Shown here: one piece after another, positions 32,057 through 41,792 of the stretch
Layout: every line of letters starts with the position of its first letter
How positions within the stretch are numbered: the stretch's first letter is position 1
Source: UBA2330 sp049293015
Lineage (GTDB): Bacteria; Bacteroidota; Ignavibacteria; Tepidaquicellales; Tepidaquicellaceae
Assembly: GCA_049293015.1 (NCBI GenBank)
Contig: JBATSB010000025.1
Span: 33,191 to 97,190 of the forward strand
Direction: 5' to 3'
Length of the DNA: 64,000 bases
Notes under the pieces: generated by a model
Seen by the model: the letters and a program-made list of their open reading frames with translations, nothing else
The model's database searches: none
Told to the model about the DNA's origin: nothing
Program-made: the position numbers and the translations under genes

Positions 32057-32138
32057 ATTGTATCAAATGTATCAAATATATCAATTGTAACAAAAGTATT
32101 AATAGTAACTATTGTATCAATTGAATCAAATGTATCAA
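32057..32138. repeat. Low-complexity TATCAAATG repeats after rplL
   Basis: Seven or so imperfect copies of ATTGTATCAAATGTATCAAA-type 9-mers with interspersed TAACTATTG, in the rplL-rpoB gap. It is non-coding; the origin is probably slippage. Confidence 0.7.
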
Positions 32139-32160
32139 AAAAATTAATTTATAAAACATA

Positions 32161-32190
32161 ATAGTCCCGGCAAATTCATGCCGGGATTAT
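32161..32190 (+). promoter_or_regulatory. Hairpin between rplL and rpoB
   Basis: ATAGTCCCGGCA and TGCCGGGATTAT form a 12-bp stem (one G-U) with a 6-nt loop, 27 nt before the rpoB start. The trailing sequence TTATTAAAAA is only weakly U-rich. This matches the position of the partial terminator or RNase III site known between rplL and rpoB in other bacteria, lowering polymerase relative to ribosomal protein synthesis. The role is inferred from position. Confidence 0.7.
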
Positions 32191-32217
32191 TTATTAAAAA
32201 ATTCCGGGGGTAAAAAT

Positions 32218-35200
32218 TTGGAAACTACGGATATAGATCTTAAATTAGAAACTGTAAACAGTAAGAATGACAGACTTACGTTTGCAAAAACTTCGATTAC
32301 ACATGATCCGCCTGATCTTCTGAATGTTCAGGTACAGTCTTATAAAGATTTTCTTCAGGAAGATGTGCCTGCAAGCAAAAGAAAACCGCAGGGTCTTCAG
32401 AAAGTCTTTGAAGATAATTTTCCTATCAGTGATTCCAGGGAAACAGCTTTGCTGGAATTCGTAGATTATTATTTAGAAAAACCTCATTACTCAGTCATTG
32501 AATGTCAGGAGCAGGGATTGACTTACGCTGTTCAGGTAAAAGCCAGACTGAGATTATCAACAAAACCGAATGCCGCAGCAAAAGAGTATAATTACACAAT
32601 AGAAAATGACGTGTATCTTGGAAATCTTCCTTACATGACTCCAAGAGGCAGTTTCATTATTAACGGTGCGGAGAGGGCTATTGTCAGTCAGCTTCACAGA
32701 TCACCTGGCGTTGTATTCGGAGAATCAACACATGCAAACGGAACGAAACTTTATTCTGCAAGGGTAATTCCTTTCAGAGGTTCATGGGTAGAATTTACGA
32801 CTGATATAAATAATCTGCTTTATGCGTATGTCGATAGAAAAAAGAAATTTTATTTCTCGACACTGCTGAAAGCTCTTGGATTTAATGAACATGTTGATAT
32901 GCTTGAGCTATTTGGATTAGTAGAAAATGTAAAAGTAAATGATAAGAATTATTTAGATTATGTCGGCAGGATCGTACTTGAAAATGTATTGAATAAAGAT
33001 ACCGGTGATGACATTGGAATAAATGCAAACAGCATACTTTCAGATGAACAGCTTGTGTCGATTGTCGGTGCAAAGATTAAGGAGCTTAGATTATTAAAAG
33101 AAAATCCGACAGACGGTGAAATGGTGATCTATACAACGATCATTAATGATGAAGATGAAACTGAAGAATTACTTGAAAAGCTTCCGGCAGATACTTCAGC
33201 CAAAGATAAAAAAGCAGCAGTTGCTCTGATTGAATCTGAAGCGGAAAGTGCAAGAAGTTATATTGAGAAATTATTTTTTAATACAAAAAAATATGACCTT
33301 GGAGAAGTAGGAAGATATAAGATCAATTATAAACTTGAGACAAATATTGATCCGCATATTACAATACTTACACAGGAAGATCTTGTAAATATTATTAATT
33401 ATATAAGAGACCTCGTTGACGGAAAGAAAGATGTGGATGATATTGACCATCTTGGAAACAGAAGAGTAAGAACAGTAAATGAGCAGTTGTCTGCACAGTT
33501 CGCACTTGGACTTTCAAGAATGTCAAGAACTATCAGAGACAAGATGAGCATTCATGATGAAGAAAATCTTACGCCTTCGAAACTTATCAGTGCAAGACCT
33601 ATAACAAGCGCACTTGCTTCATTCTTTGGAACGAGTCAGTTGTCACAGTTTATGGATCAGACTAATCCGCTTGCGGAGATGACACATAAGAGAAGGATCA
33701 GTGCACTAGGACCTGGCGGACTTTCGAGAGAGAGAGCGGGATTTGAAGTAAGGGACGTTCACTATACACATTATGGAAGACTTTGCCCGATCGAAACTCC
33801 TGAGGGACCGAACATTGGACTTATATCTTCACTATGTATTCACTCAAGAATTAATGAGCTTGGATTTATTGAGACACCTTACAGAAAAGTTGAAAACGGC
33901 AGAGTCACAGATAAGATAGAATATCTGTCTGCAGAGATTGAAAATTATTATAAGATCGCACAGGCAAATGCTCCTATCGATGATAAGGGTAAATTTATAA
34001 ATGACAAGATCAAAGGTCGTTTCAAAGGTGACTTCCCTTTATTGTCACCTGACGAAGTGGACTACATGGACGTTGCGACTAATCAGATCGTAAGTGCTGC
34101 AGCGGCTTTGATTCCATTCCTAGAACATGATGATGCTAACAGAGCGCTGATGGGAAGTAATATGCAGAGACAGGCAGTACCGCTTTTGAGACCAGAGTCA
34201 CCGGTAGTCGGAACGGGATTTGAAGAGATAATTGCGAGAGATTCGAGAACACTTCTGACTGCAGAGGCAGACGGTGTAGTGGAATATGTAGACGGTAACA
34301 GAATTGTTGTAAAATATAATGTCAAAGAAGATTCAGATGACAGTCTGCTTAGCTTTGATGACAGGAAACATGTTGTTTATAATCTGATCAAATTTCTCAG
34401 AACAAATCAGGACACATCCATTAACCAAAGACCAATTGTACAGGAAGGTCAGAGGATAAAGAAAGGCGACATACTTGCTGACGGATCTTCAACTCAAAAA
34501 GGCGAACTTGCACTTGGAAGAAATGTACTTGTAGCATTCATGCCGTGGAGAGGATATAACTTTGAGGATGCTATTGTGATCAGTGAGAAATTAGTAATGG
34601 ATGACGTTTACACTTCGATTCATATTGAAGAGTTCAGTCTGGAAGTAAGAGATACAAAAAGAGGCGAAGAGGAATTGACAAAAGAAATTCCTAACGTCAG
34701 TGAAGAAGCGACAAAGGATCTTGATGAAAACGGAATTGTAAGAGTAGGTGCAGAGGTAAAAGAGAATGACATTCTTATCGGTAAAGTAACTCCGAAAGGT
34801 GAGACTGAGCCGACTCCAGAAGAGAAACTTCTGAGAGCGATCTTTGGTGATAAAGCAGGTGATGTAAAAGATGCATCGCTAAAAGCTACTCCCGGACTGA
34901 AAGGAATTGTCATAAACAACAAACTCTTTTCGAGAAAGACAAGAGACACTGAGAGTAAGCGAGATGAGAAAAGAAAGATTGATAAATTCGAAGCTGAAAG
35001 AAAGAAAGAGATAAAAGAGCTGAATAACAAGATTGCGAATAAGTATGACATACTTCTTGAAGGTAAGACTTCAAAAGGTATGAAAGACAAAAAAGGAAAT
35101 ATCCTTGTCAAGAGCGGTGCAAAATTCAAGAGCGGTGCTTTTGTAAATCTGATAGAGAATGAAGGATATTTACTTGCGGATTTTGATTATGATTCTGAAT

Positions 35201-36063
35201 GGGCGGATTACAACAGAGCAAACTCTTTAGTTCCGGACATTTACAGAAATTATACTTTCAAGCAGAATGAAATAGAAGAGAGATATAAGAGATTAAAAGA
35301 TAAGGTAAAACTCGGTGACGAACTTCCAACCGGCGTAGTAAAGCTTGCGAAAGTTTATGTAGCCAAGAAGAGAAAATTATCTGTCGGTGACAAGATGGCG
35401 GGAAGACACGGAAATAAAGGTGTTGTCGCGAAACTTGTACCAATGGAAGATATGCCTTTCTTACCGGACGGAACGCCTGTGGATATAGTACTTAATCCGC
35501 TTGGTGTACCTTCGAGAATGAATCTCGGACAGCTTTATGAAACTGCACTTGGCTGGGCTGCAAAGAAAATGGGTGTGAAATTTGCTACACCGATCTTTGA
35601 CGGTGCGACAGTTGCAGAGATAGTGGATATGTTGAAGTTAGCTGGAATCGATGAAAATTCAAGAACACATTTATTTGACGGAATGACCGGTGAAAGATTC
35701 GATCAGAGAGTTACATGCGGATATATTTATATGCTGAAACTTTCACACTTAGTGGACGACAAAATTCACGCAAGGTCGATCGGACCATACTCATTAATTA
35801 CTCAGCAGCCACTCGGCGGAAAGGCGCAGTTTGGCGGACAGAGATTCGGAGAGATGGAATGCTGGGCATTGCAGGGATACGGAGCAGCAAATATTTTACA
35901 GGAAATGCTGACTTATAAGAGTGATGACGTCACTGGTAGAAGTAAGGTATATGAAGCCATTATCAAAGGCGATAATTTACCTGAACCAGGAGTTCCTGAG
36001 TCATTCAATGTACTGCTGAAAGAGCTGCAGGGATTGTGTCTTGATATAAATCTGGATGAGTAG
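32218..36063 (+). CDS. rpoB: DNA-directed RNA polymerase subunit beta
   Basis: 1281 aa. Conserved landmarks: rifampicin-region blocks GTSQLSQFMDQTNPLAEMTH and RRISALGPGGLSRERAGFEV, LCPIETPEGPNIGL at about residue 522, and GDKMAGRHGNKG from residue 1057. The C terminus includes GKAQFGGQRFGEMECWALQG and YGAANILQEMLT. An insertion rich in Lys/Glu precedes the GDKMAGRHGNKG block, as is common in this phylum. The start is a TTG with GGGGG (32206-32210) upstream as a ribosome binding site; no in-frame ATG gives the N-terminal block. Confidence 0.98.
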   Translation: METTDIDLKLETVNSKNDRLTFAKTSITHDPPDLLNVQVQSYKDFLQEDVPASKRKPQGLQKVFEDNFPISDSRETALLEFVDYYLEKPHYSVIECQEQGLTYAVQVKARLRLSTKPNAAAKEYNYTIENDVYLGNLPYMTPRGSFIINGAERAIVSQLHRSPGVVFGESTHANGTKLYSARVIPFRGSWVEFTTDINNLLYAYVDRKKKFYFSTLLKALGFNEHVDMLELFGLVENVKVNDKNYLDYVGRIVLENVLNKDTGDDIGINANSILSDEQLVSIVGAKIKELRLLKENPTDGEMVIYTTIINDEDETEELLEKLPADTSAKDKKAAVALIESEAESARSYIEKLFFNTKKYDLGEVGRYKINYKLETNIDPHITILTQEDLVNIINYIRDLVDGKKDVDDIDHLGNRRVRTVNEQLSAQFALGLSRMSRTIRDKMSIHDEENLTPSKLISARPITSALASFFGTSQLSQFMDQTNPLAEMTHKRRISALGPGGLSRERAGFEVRDVHYTHYGRLCPIETPEGPNIGLISSLCIHSRINELGFIETPYRKVENGRVTDKIEYLSAEIENYYKIAQANAPIDDKGKFINDKIKGRFKGDFPLLSPDEVDYMDVATNQIVSAAAALIPFLEHDDANRALMGSNMQRQAVPLLRPESPVVGTGFEEIIARDSRTLLTAEADGVVEYVDGNRIVVKYNVKEDSDDSLLSFDDRKHVVYNLIKFLRTNQDTSINQRPIVQEGQRIKKGDILADGSSTQKGELALGRNVLVAFMPWRGYNFEDAIVISEKLVMDDVYTSIHIEEFSLEVRDTKRGEEELTKEIPNVSEEATKDLDENGIVRVGAEVKENDILIGKVTPKGETEPTPEEKLLRAIFGDKAGDVKDASLKATPGLKGIVINNKLFSRKTRDTESKRDEKRKIDKFEAERKKEIKELNNKIANKYDILLEGKTSKGMKDKKGNILVKSGAKFKSGAFVNLIENEGYLLADFDYDSEWADYNRANSLVPDIYRNYTFKQNEIEERYKRLKDKVKLGDELPTGVVKLAKVYVAKKRKLSVGDKMAGRHGNKGVVAKLVPMEDMPFLPDGTPVDIVLNPLGVPSRMNLGQLYETALGWAAKKMGVKFATPIFDGATVAEIVDMLKLAGIDENSRTHLFDGMTGERFDQRVTCGYIYMLKLSHLVDDKIHARSIGPYSLITQQPLGGKAQFGGQRFGEMECWALQGYGAANILQEMLTYKSDDVTGRSKVYEAIIKGDNLPEPGVPESFNVLLKELQGLCLDINLDE

Positions 36064-36152
36064 TTTTAGAAATAGTATGCAGTTTTACCGAATGTAGATT
36101 ACATTCATTTATTAAAAAAGATTATAAAGAAAATTTAAATAAGAGGTAAAAA

Positions 36153-39100
36153 ATGGCTTTTAAAACAGAGCACAAAAGAAAAAGATTTTCGAAGATAACC
36201 ATCAATCTTGCTTCCACTGATGCAATTATCACAAAATCATTTGGTGAAGTATTAAAGCCGGAAACTATTAATTACAGGACGTTCAAGCCGGATAAAGACG
36301 GTTTGTTCTGTGAGAAGATATTCGGTCCGGTCAGAGACTGGGAATGTCATTGCGGAAAATATAAAGGGATACGATATAAAGGAATTGTCTGCGACAGATG
36401 CGGAGTTGAGATCAATCTGAAAAATGTAAGAAGAGAAAGAATGGGACACATTACTTTGAGTGTGCCTGTCGTTCACATCTGGTATTTCAGATCACTTCCT
36501 ACAAAGATCGGTTATGTACTTGGAATTTCCTCTAAAGAATTAGAGAGGATCATTTATTATGAAACTTACGTGGTGATAAATCCGGGTAAGTCAAATTATA
36601 AAAGACTACAGCTGATTACCGAAGATGAATATAATGAAGTAGTGGATAACATGACTGAAGAGGAGCAGAATCTTGATGATGATGATCCGAAGAAATTTTA
36701 TGCAGGTCAGGGCGGTGAAGCTGTCAAAGACCTTTTGAGAAGTGTAAATACTGAAGAAGAGATTGCAAGATTAAGAGCTGAGCTTAAAAATGATCCGTCA
36801 GCATTGAAAAAGATGGAAAATATCAAGAGACTCAGAATACTCGAAGCATTCAGAATAAAACCTGGTGGAAGACCAAACAAACCCGAGTGGATGGTGCTCG
36901 ACGTAGTGCATGTAATTCCGCCGGAGCTGAGACCTCTTGTACCGCTTGAAGGCGGAAGATTTGCAACGAGTGATCTGAATGATCTTTACAGAAGAGTGAT
37001 TATCAGAAATAACAGACTTAAAAGACTGATGGACATTAAAGCTCCTGAAGTTATTTTAAGAAATGAAAAACGAATGCTACAGGAAGCTGTCGATGCATTG
37101 CTTGATAACTCGAGAAGAGTTACAGCAGTGAAGGCAGAGAACAGAGCATTGAAATCATTGTCAGATATTCTCAAAGGTAAGCAGGGAAGATTCAGACAGA
37201 ATCTGCTTGGAAAGAGAGTTGACTATTCAGGAAGGACAGTAATCGTAGTCGGACCTGAACTGAAACTTCACCAGTGCGGACTTCCGAAAGACATGGCGTT
37301 GGAATTATTCAAGCCGTTTGTCATAAGAAGACTTATCGACAGAGATTATGTAAAGACTGTTAAGAGTGCAAAGAAATTGATAGATAAGAGAACACCCGAA
37401 GTATGGGATATACTTGAGAATGTGATAGACGGACATCCCGTTCTTCTGAACAGAGCTCCGACACTTCACAGACTAAGTATTCAGGCATTTCAGCCGATAC
37501 TTATTGAGGGAAAAGCTATTACACTTCATCCTTTTGTTTGTATTGCATTCAATGCTGACTTTGACGGTGATCAGATGGCGGTTCACGTTCCTCTTTCATA
37601 TGAGGCACAGCTTGAAGCGCAGATCATGATGCTTTCTTCACACAATATTCTTTCACCACAAAACGGTGCTCCTATTACTATTCCGAATCAGGAATTAATA
37701 TTAGGATGTTATTATCTTACTAAAGAATTGCCGGGAGATCTTGGAGAAGGAAAAATATTTTCAAATTCAGATGAAGTAATGCTGGCATTTGACAATAAGA
37801 AAGTTGGACTTCATGCAAGAATAAAGGTCAGATTCAGAGGCGAGATAATCGAGACTACAGTAGGACGGGTAATTTTTAATAGATGCGTACCGGAGAAGAT
37901 TCCATTTATCAATGAACTTCTGAAAAAGAAGAAGATCATTGAGATGATCAATATGATATATAATAGAGTAGGAAATCTCGAGACTTCAGTATTCCTTGAT
38001 AATTTAAAAGAGATTGGATTTAAATATGCAACAATGGGAGGACTTTCTGTAAACATTGATGATATTGAAGTACCTGCAACTAAGGACAAGATCATTGAAG
38101 AAGCATTCCTAAGAGTTGACAGAATTGAAAAATCAAAAGCAAAAGGTATCATTTCTGAAAATGAAAGATACAATAAAGTTATTGATATATGGACACACGT
38201 ACGGGATGAAGTAAAGAGAGATCTGATGAGAAATTTACTTAGCTCCAAGCAGGGATTTAACTCATTGCACATGATGATCGATTCAGGTGCGAGAGGTTCG
38301 GCAGAGCAGGTGAGTCAGCTTGCAGGTATGAGAGGACTTATGCAGAAGCCGCAGAAATCCATGACAGGACAGGCAGGTGAGATCATTGAGAATCCGATCA
38401 TTGCAAACTTTAAAGAAGGTTTGTCAATTCTCGAATATTTTATTTCAACTCACGGTGCGAGAAAAGGTCTTGCTGATACAGCTTTAAAAACTGCTGATGC
38501 AGGATATCTGACGAGAAGACTTGTCGACGTAGCACAGGATGTGATCATTATAGATGTGGATTGTAACACGATCAGAGGTGTAACCACTGAAGCGCTTAAA
38601 GAGGGAGAAGATATTAAGGAATCTCTTTCTGAAAGAATACTCGGAAGAGTAGCAGTTCATGATGTAGTAAATCCGCTTACTAAAAAAGTAATCATCAAAG
38701 GCGGTGAACTTATTAATGAAGAGCTTGCTGACATGGTTGCTGAAACTCCTATCACAGAAGTTGAGATCAGATCAGTACTTACATGCGAACTTAAAAGAGG
38801 TGTCTGCGCAAAATGTTACGGCAGAAATCTGGCTACCGGAAAGATGGTGGAAGTAGGAGAGGCAGTGGGAATCGTAGCTGCACAGTCCATCGGAGAGCCG
38901 GGTACACAGCTTACTTTAAGGACGTTTCATATTGGTGGTACTGCGAGTAAGATCATTTCGCAATCGCAGATCTCTACGAAATTTGAAGGTAAAGTTAAAT
39001 TTGAAAATATTAAGATCGTAGAATATAAAGGCGGAGCGGGAACGGAATTTGTTTCTCTTAGCCGAAACGGTCTTATAAATATAATGGATGAAAACGGTTC

Positions 39101-40448
39101 ACAGCTTGCAAGATATACAGTGCCTTACGGTACACATCTGAAAGTTAAAGACAAAGAGATGGTTCCTAAGAATGCAATTCTGTATGAATGGGATCCGTAC
39201 AACTCTGTAATTGTAGCTGAAGATGACGGTATCATAAATTATTTTGAAATGGATGAAGGCAAGCAGTATGATATTTCAAAAGATGAACAGACAGGATTTT
39301 TACAAAAGATCGTAATTGAATCCAGAGATAAAACGAAATCACCGACGATTCAGATTCTGAATCCGAAGAATGAAAAGCTTATGAGTTCTTATCTGATACC
39401 GGCTAAAGCCTCACTGCTGGTAGATAATGGATCGGATGTAAAAGCCGGAACTATCATGGTTAAGATCCCGAGAGAGTCTGGAAAGACAAGGGATATTACC
39501 GGTGGTCTTCCGAGAGTTACTGAATTATTCGAAGCAAGAAGTCCAAACGATCCTGCAAAAGTTGCTGAGATCAATGGAACTGTTGAGATTGGAAAAATTT
39601 CAAGAGGTAGCAGAGAAGTAAGGATCATCAGTAAAGACGGAAGTAAAGTTATTGATTATAAAATACCAATTGGGAAACATATTCTTGTAAGACACGGCGA
39701 TATCGTGAAATCAGGAGAGCCGCTAACTGGTGGTGCTTATGATCCTGTTGATATTCTGAAGATCAAAGGTGTTGCTGAAGTTCAGGAATATCTTGTAAAT
39801 GAAATTCAGGAAGTTTACAGAATTCAGGGTGTAAAGATCAATGACAAACACATTGAAGTAATAGTAAGACAGATGCTTCAGAAAGTAAAAGTTTCTGATA
39901 CAGGAGATACTAATTTCCTTGAAGGAGATGTAGTGCATAAAATTTTATTCGCAGAGAAGAATGAGGATCTGAAAGGAATGGTTGTAGTCACCGATACAAA
40001 CGGATATGATAAAGTAACAGAAGGTCAGGTTTACAGTAAGAAGGAAGCTAAAGAAATGAATGCGGCTCTTAAGAAAAAAGATAAGCCGGTATTCAAAGTA
40101 AGAGATGCTATCCCAGCTACTGCTGAGCCGGTGTTGCTTGGTATCACTCAGACTTCACTAACGACAGAAAGCTTTATATCTGCAGCTTCATTCCAGGAGA
40201 CTACAAAAGTTCTGACGGATGCAGCAATCAGAGGAAAGGTTGATCACTTGCTTGGATTAAAAGAGAATGTGATCATTGGTCAGCTTATTCCGGCGGGTAC
40301 AGGTCTCAGAAAATACAAAGAGATCATTGTAACTGAAAAAGGTGAATATCAGGAAGAAGTAAAAGCTGAAGATTCATCTGATGAAGAAAAGCCAAAGAAA
40401 AAAACAAAAGCTAAAACTAAAAAGAAAAAGACTGAAGAAGTAGATTAA
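36153..40448 (+). CDS. rpoC: DNA-directed RNA polymerase subunit beta-prime
   Basis: 1431 aa. The catalytic NADFDGDQM motif lies at residues 467-475 (Mg-binding Asp 469, 471, 473). Zinc-binding domain 1 has Cys 65, 67, 80 and 83; domain 2 has Cys 804, 878, 885 and 888. A Lys-rich tail ends the protein (KPKKKTKAKTKKKKTEEVD). GAGGT lies 8 nt ahead of the ATG. It forms the polymerase core with rpoB, 89 bp upstream, and is followed by a strong terminator at 40474. Confidence 0.98.
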   Translation: MAFKTEHKRKRFSKITINLASTDAIITKSFGEVLKPETINYRTFKPDKDGLFCEKIFGPVRDWECHCGKYKGIRYKGIVCDRCGVEINLKNVRRERMGHITLSVPVVHIWYFRSLPTKIGYVLGISSKELERIIYYETYVVINPGKSNYKRLQLITEDEYNEVVDNMTEEEQNLDDDDPKKFYAGQGGEAVKDLLRSVNTEEEIARLRAELKNDPSALKKMENIKRLRILEAFRIKPGGRPNKPEWMVLDVVHVIPPELRPLVPLEGGRFATSDLNDLYRRVIIRNNRLKRLMDIKAPEVILRNEKRMLQEAVDALLDNSRRVTAVKAENRALKSLSDILKGKQGRFRQNLLGKRVDYSGRTVIVVGPELKLHQCGLPKDMALELFKPFVIRRLIDRDYVKTVKSAKKLIDKRTPEVWDILENVIDGHPVLLNRAPTLHRLSIQAFQPILIEGKAITLHPFVCIAFNADFDGDQMAVHVPLSYEAQLEAQIMMLSSHNILSPQNGAPITIPNQELILGCYYLTKELPGDLGEGKIFSNSDEVMLAFDNKKVGLHARIKVRFRGEIIETTVGRVIFNRCVPEKIPFINELLKKKKIIEMINMIYNRVGNLETSVFLDNLKEIGFKYATMGGLSVNIDDIEVPATKDKIIEEAFLRVDRIEKSKAKGIISENERYNKVIDIWTHVRDEVKRDLMRNLLSSKQGFNSLHMMIDSGARGSAEQVSQLAGMRGLMQKPQKSMTGQAGEIIENPIIANFKEGLSILEYFISTHGARKGLADTALKTADAGYLTRRLVDVAQDVIIIDVDCNTIRGVTTEALKEGEDIKESLSERILGRVAVHDVVNPLTKKVIIKGGELINEELADMVAETPITEVEIRSVLTCELKRGVCAKCYGRNLATGKMVEVGEAVGIVAAQSIGEPGTQLTLRTFHIGGTASKIISQSQISTKFEGKVKFENIKIVEYKGGAGTEFVSLSRNGLINIMDENGSQLARYTVPYGTHLKVKDKEMVPKNAILYEWDPYNSVIVAEDDGIINYFEMDEGKQYDISKDEQTGFLQKIVIESRDKTKSPTIQILNPKNEKLMSSYLIPAKASLLVDNGSDVKAGTIMVKIPRESGKTRDITGGLPRVTELFEARSPNDPAKVAEINGTVEIGKISRGSREVRIISKDGSKVIDYKIPIGKHILVRHGDIVKSGEPLTGGAYDPVDILKIKGVAEVQEYLVNEIQEVYRIQGVKINDKHIEVIVRQMLQKVKVSDTGDTNFLEGDVVHKILFAEKNEDLKGMVVVTDTNGYDKVTEGQVYSKKEAKEMNAALKKKDKPVFKVRDAIPATAEPVLLGITQTSLTTESFISAASFQETTKVLTDAAIRGKVDHLLGLKENVIIGQLIPAGTGLRKYKEIIVTEKGEYQEEVKAEDSSDEEKPKKKTKAKTKKKKTEEVD

Positions 40449-40473
40449 CATTATTACTTTTTGGTAAAATATT

Positions 40474-40505
40474 AAAAGCCGTTTCTGAAGAGAGACGGCT
40501 TTTTT
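40474..40505 (+). terminator. Terminator of the secE-rpoC transcript
   Basis: AAAAGCCGTTTCT pairs with AGAGACGGCTTTT (13-bp stem with one G-U, tetraloop GAAG) followed by a T run. It lies 26 bp after the rpoC stop. Confidence 0.92.
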
Positions 40506-40892
40506 AATGTTCAATTTTAAATGTCCAATGTTCAATGATAAATTAATTTCGAGTGAATTTTGAGCCGATGTTTGTCTTAAGAGAGCGGAGCGAGCGTGAC
40601 CAACAAAGGCGAATGTTCAATTGTAAATGTTCAATGAATAATTAATTTTGAATGAGTTAAATTATTAATGGTGTCAATAATTTTTTGAGTCGTCTCCGCA
40701 GTGTCTCGTGCTTCTCGGACTCTGCGGAAAACCAAAATGTTTAAACGGAAACTTTACTTCGGCAGCTGCATGAAATTATTAATGGTGTCAATAATTTTTA
40801 CAGGTCATGACTTTTTTAAAAGCCGTTTTTAAATAGAGGGGCTTTTTTAATGTTCAATAATAAATATTCAATGATAAATTAATTTCGAATGA
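40506..40892. repeat. Decayed duplicated non-coding segment
   Basis: Copy A (40474-40555: terminator, AATGTTCAA, ATGTCCAATGTTCAATGATA, AATTAATTTCGAGTGA) recurs as copy B (40818-40892: AAAAGCC...GGGCTTTTTT, AATGTTCAATAATAAATATT, CAATGATAAATTAATTTCGA). A middle copy lies at 40612-40655. A 27-bp string, AAATTATTAATGGTGTCAAT continuing ATTTTT-like, occurs exactly at 40659-40685 and 40773-40799 and can form a hairpin (AAATTATT/AATAATTT). GAGAGCGGAGCGAGCG at 40579-40594 is more G+C-rich. The rest of the gap to the mraZ promoter has no gene. Confidence 0.75.
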
Positions 40893-41094
40893 TTTTTTTA
40901 TAGCTAAAGTGTTGTAAAAAAAATCAAAACCTATCTATAATTATTCCTAAAAAAATTCCATTCTAAAGTAAACAGAATTTGAAATCAGATCTTAATTTTT
41001 CCTGATAGATTTTGTGAAATTCCTCTCCACATTTCTCCGATATAGAAATCCTCTAAATTTTTAAAAAAACATTAACTTTCCTTTAAATATCGAT

Positions 41095-41124
41095 TTGACA
41101 TTAATATTATTTTGCGTATTTTTG
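41095..41124 (+). promoter_or_regulatory. FCB-type promoter of the mraZ/dcw operon
   Basis: TTG (41095-41097), 19 nt, then TATTTTTG (41117-41124), a full TAnnTTTG. The predicted start near 41131 falls at the first MraZ repeat, leaving an mRNA leader of about 130 nt before mraZ. Confidence 0.7.
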
Positions 41125-41128
41125 TATA

Positions 41129-41158
41129 TCAGTGGGGTAAAGTGGAGGAAAGTGGAGG
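41129..41158 (+). promoter_or_regulatory. MraZ-binding box (three direct repeats)
   Basis: Three direct repeats of the AAAGTGG type with 10-bp period: TCAGTGG at 41129-41135, AAAGTGG at 41139-41145 and AAAGTGG at 41149-41155, each followed by GGT/AGG. Known MraZ sites are GTGG/TGGG-type direct repeats at 10-bp spacing upstream of mraZ. Lying on the predicted start site, it should let MraZ control its own operon. Confidence 0.8.
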
Positions 41159-41264
41159 ATGCTAAAAACATAGTTATTTCGCACTTTTTTTAGAGAAATG
41201 TTAAGAAATTATTAATTTTTCTTATCTCAAAATAACAAAGTTATTAAATAAATAAAATTCAACA

Positions 41265-41738
41265 ATGTTTATCGGACATTCGCTCTGTAATTTAGATGCC
41301 AAGTCAAGATTAATATTACCTGCAAAATTCAGAAAAAATATAAATCCTGAAGCAGATAATAAACTTGTCCTGACAAAAGGAATGGACGGTTGCGTTGCAG
41401 TTTATCCTTATGATGAATGGGAAAAAGAGAACAACCGATTATCTTCTTTAAATAAATTTAACATTGAAGACAGATATTTTCTAAGGGATTTTATGTTTAA
41501 TGCAACCGAATGTGAAATTGATTCTCAAAACAGAATTTTAATTCCATCATCAATAATTAAAATTGGCGGACTTAAAAAAGAAATTTTATTAACAGGTGCA
41601 ATGAAATTTATGGAGATCTGGGATCCTGAAAGAAAAAATATTTATGATAATTCTATTCAGACTCCGATCGAAGAAATTGCTGAGAGAGTAACAGAAAAAA
41701 ATATATTGCAGCAAAATAAAAATTCAGGAAATAGCTAA
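41265..41738 (+). CDS. mraZ: Division and cell wall cluster transcriptional regulator MraZ
   Basis: 157 aa, two AbrB-like (SpoVT) repeats: FIGHSLCNLDAKSRLILPAK near the N terminus with GMDGCVAVYPYDEWE, and a second half TECEIDSQNRILIPSSIIK. MraZ forms a ring that binds direct repeats in its own promoter, seen here at 41129-41158. The last 15 residues are a polar tail. First gene of the dcw cluster. Confidence 0.96.
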   Translation: MFIGHSLCNLDAKSRLILPAKFRKNINPEADNKLVLTKGMDGCVAVYPYDEWEKENNRLSSLNKFNIEDRYFLRDFMFNATECEIDSQNRILIPSSIIKIGGLKKEILLTGAMKFMEIWDPERKNIYDNSIQTPIEEIAERVTEKNILQQNKNSGNS

Positions 41739-41792
41739 AAGAATTAAAAAGATTTATATAAAAAATATATGTGAAGTTAATTTCTGATAACT

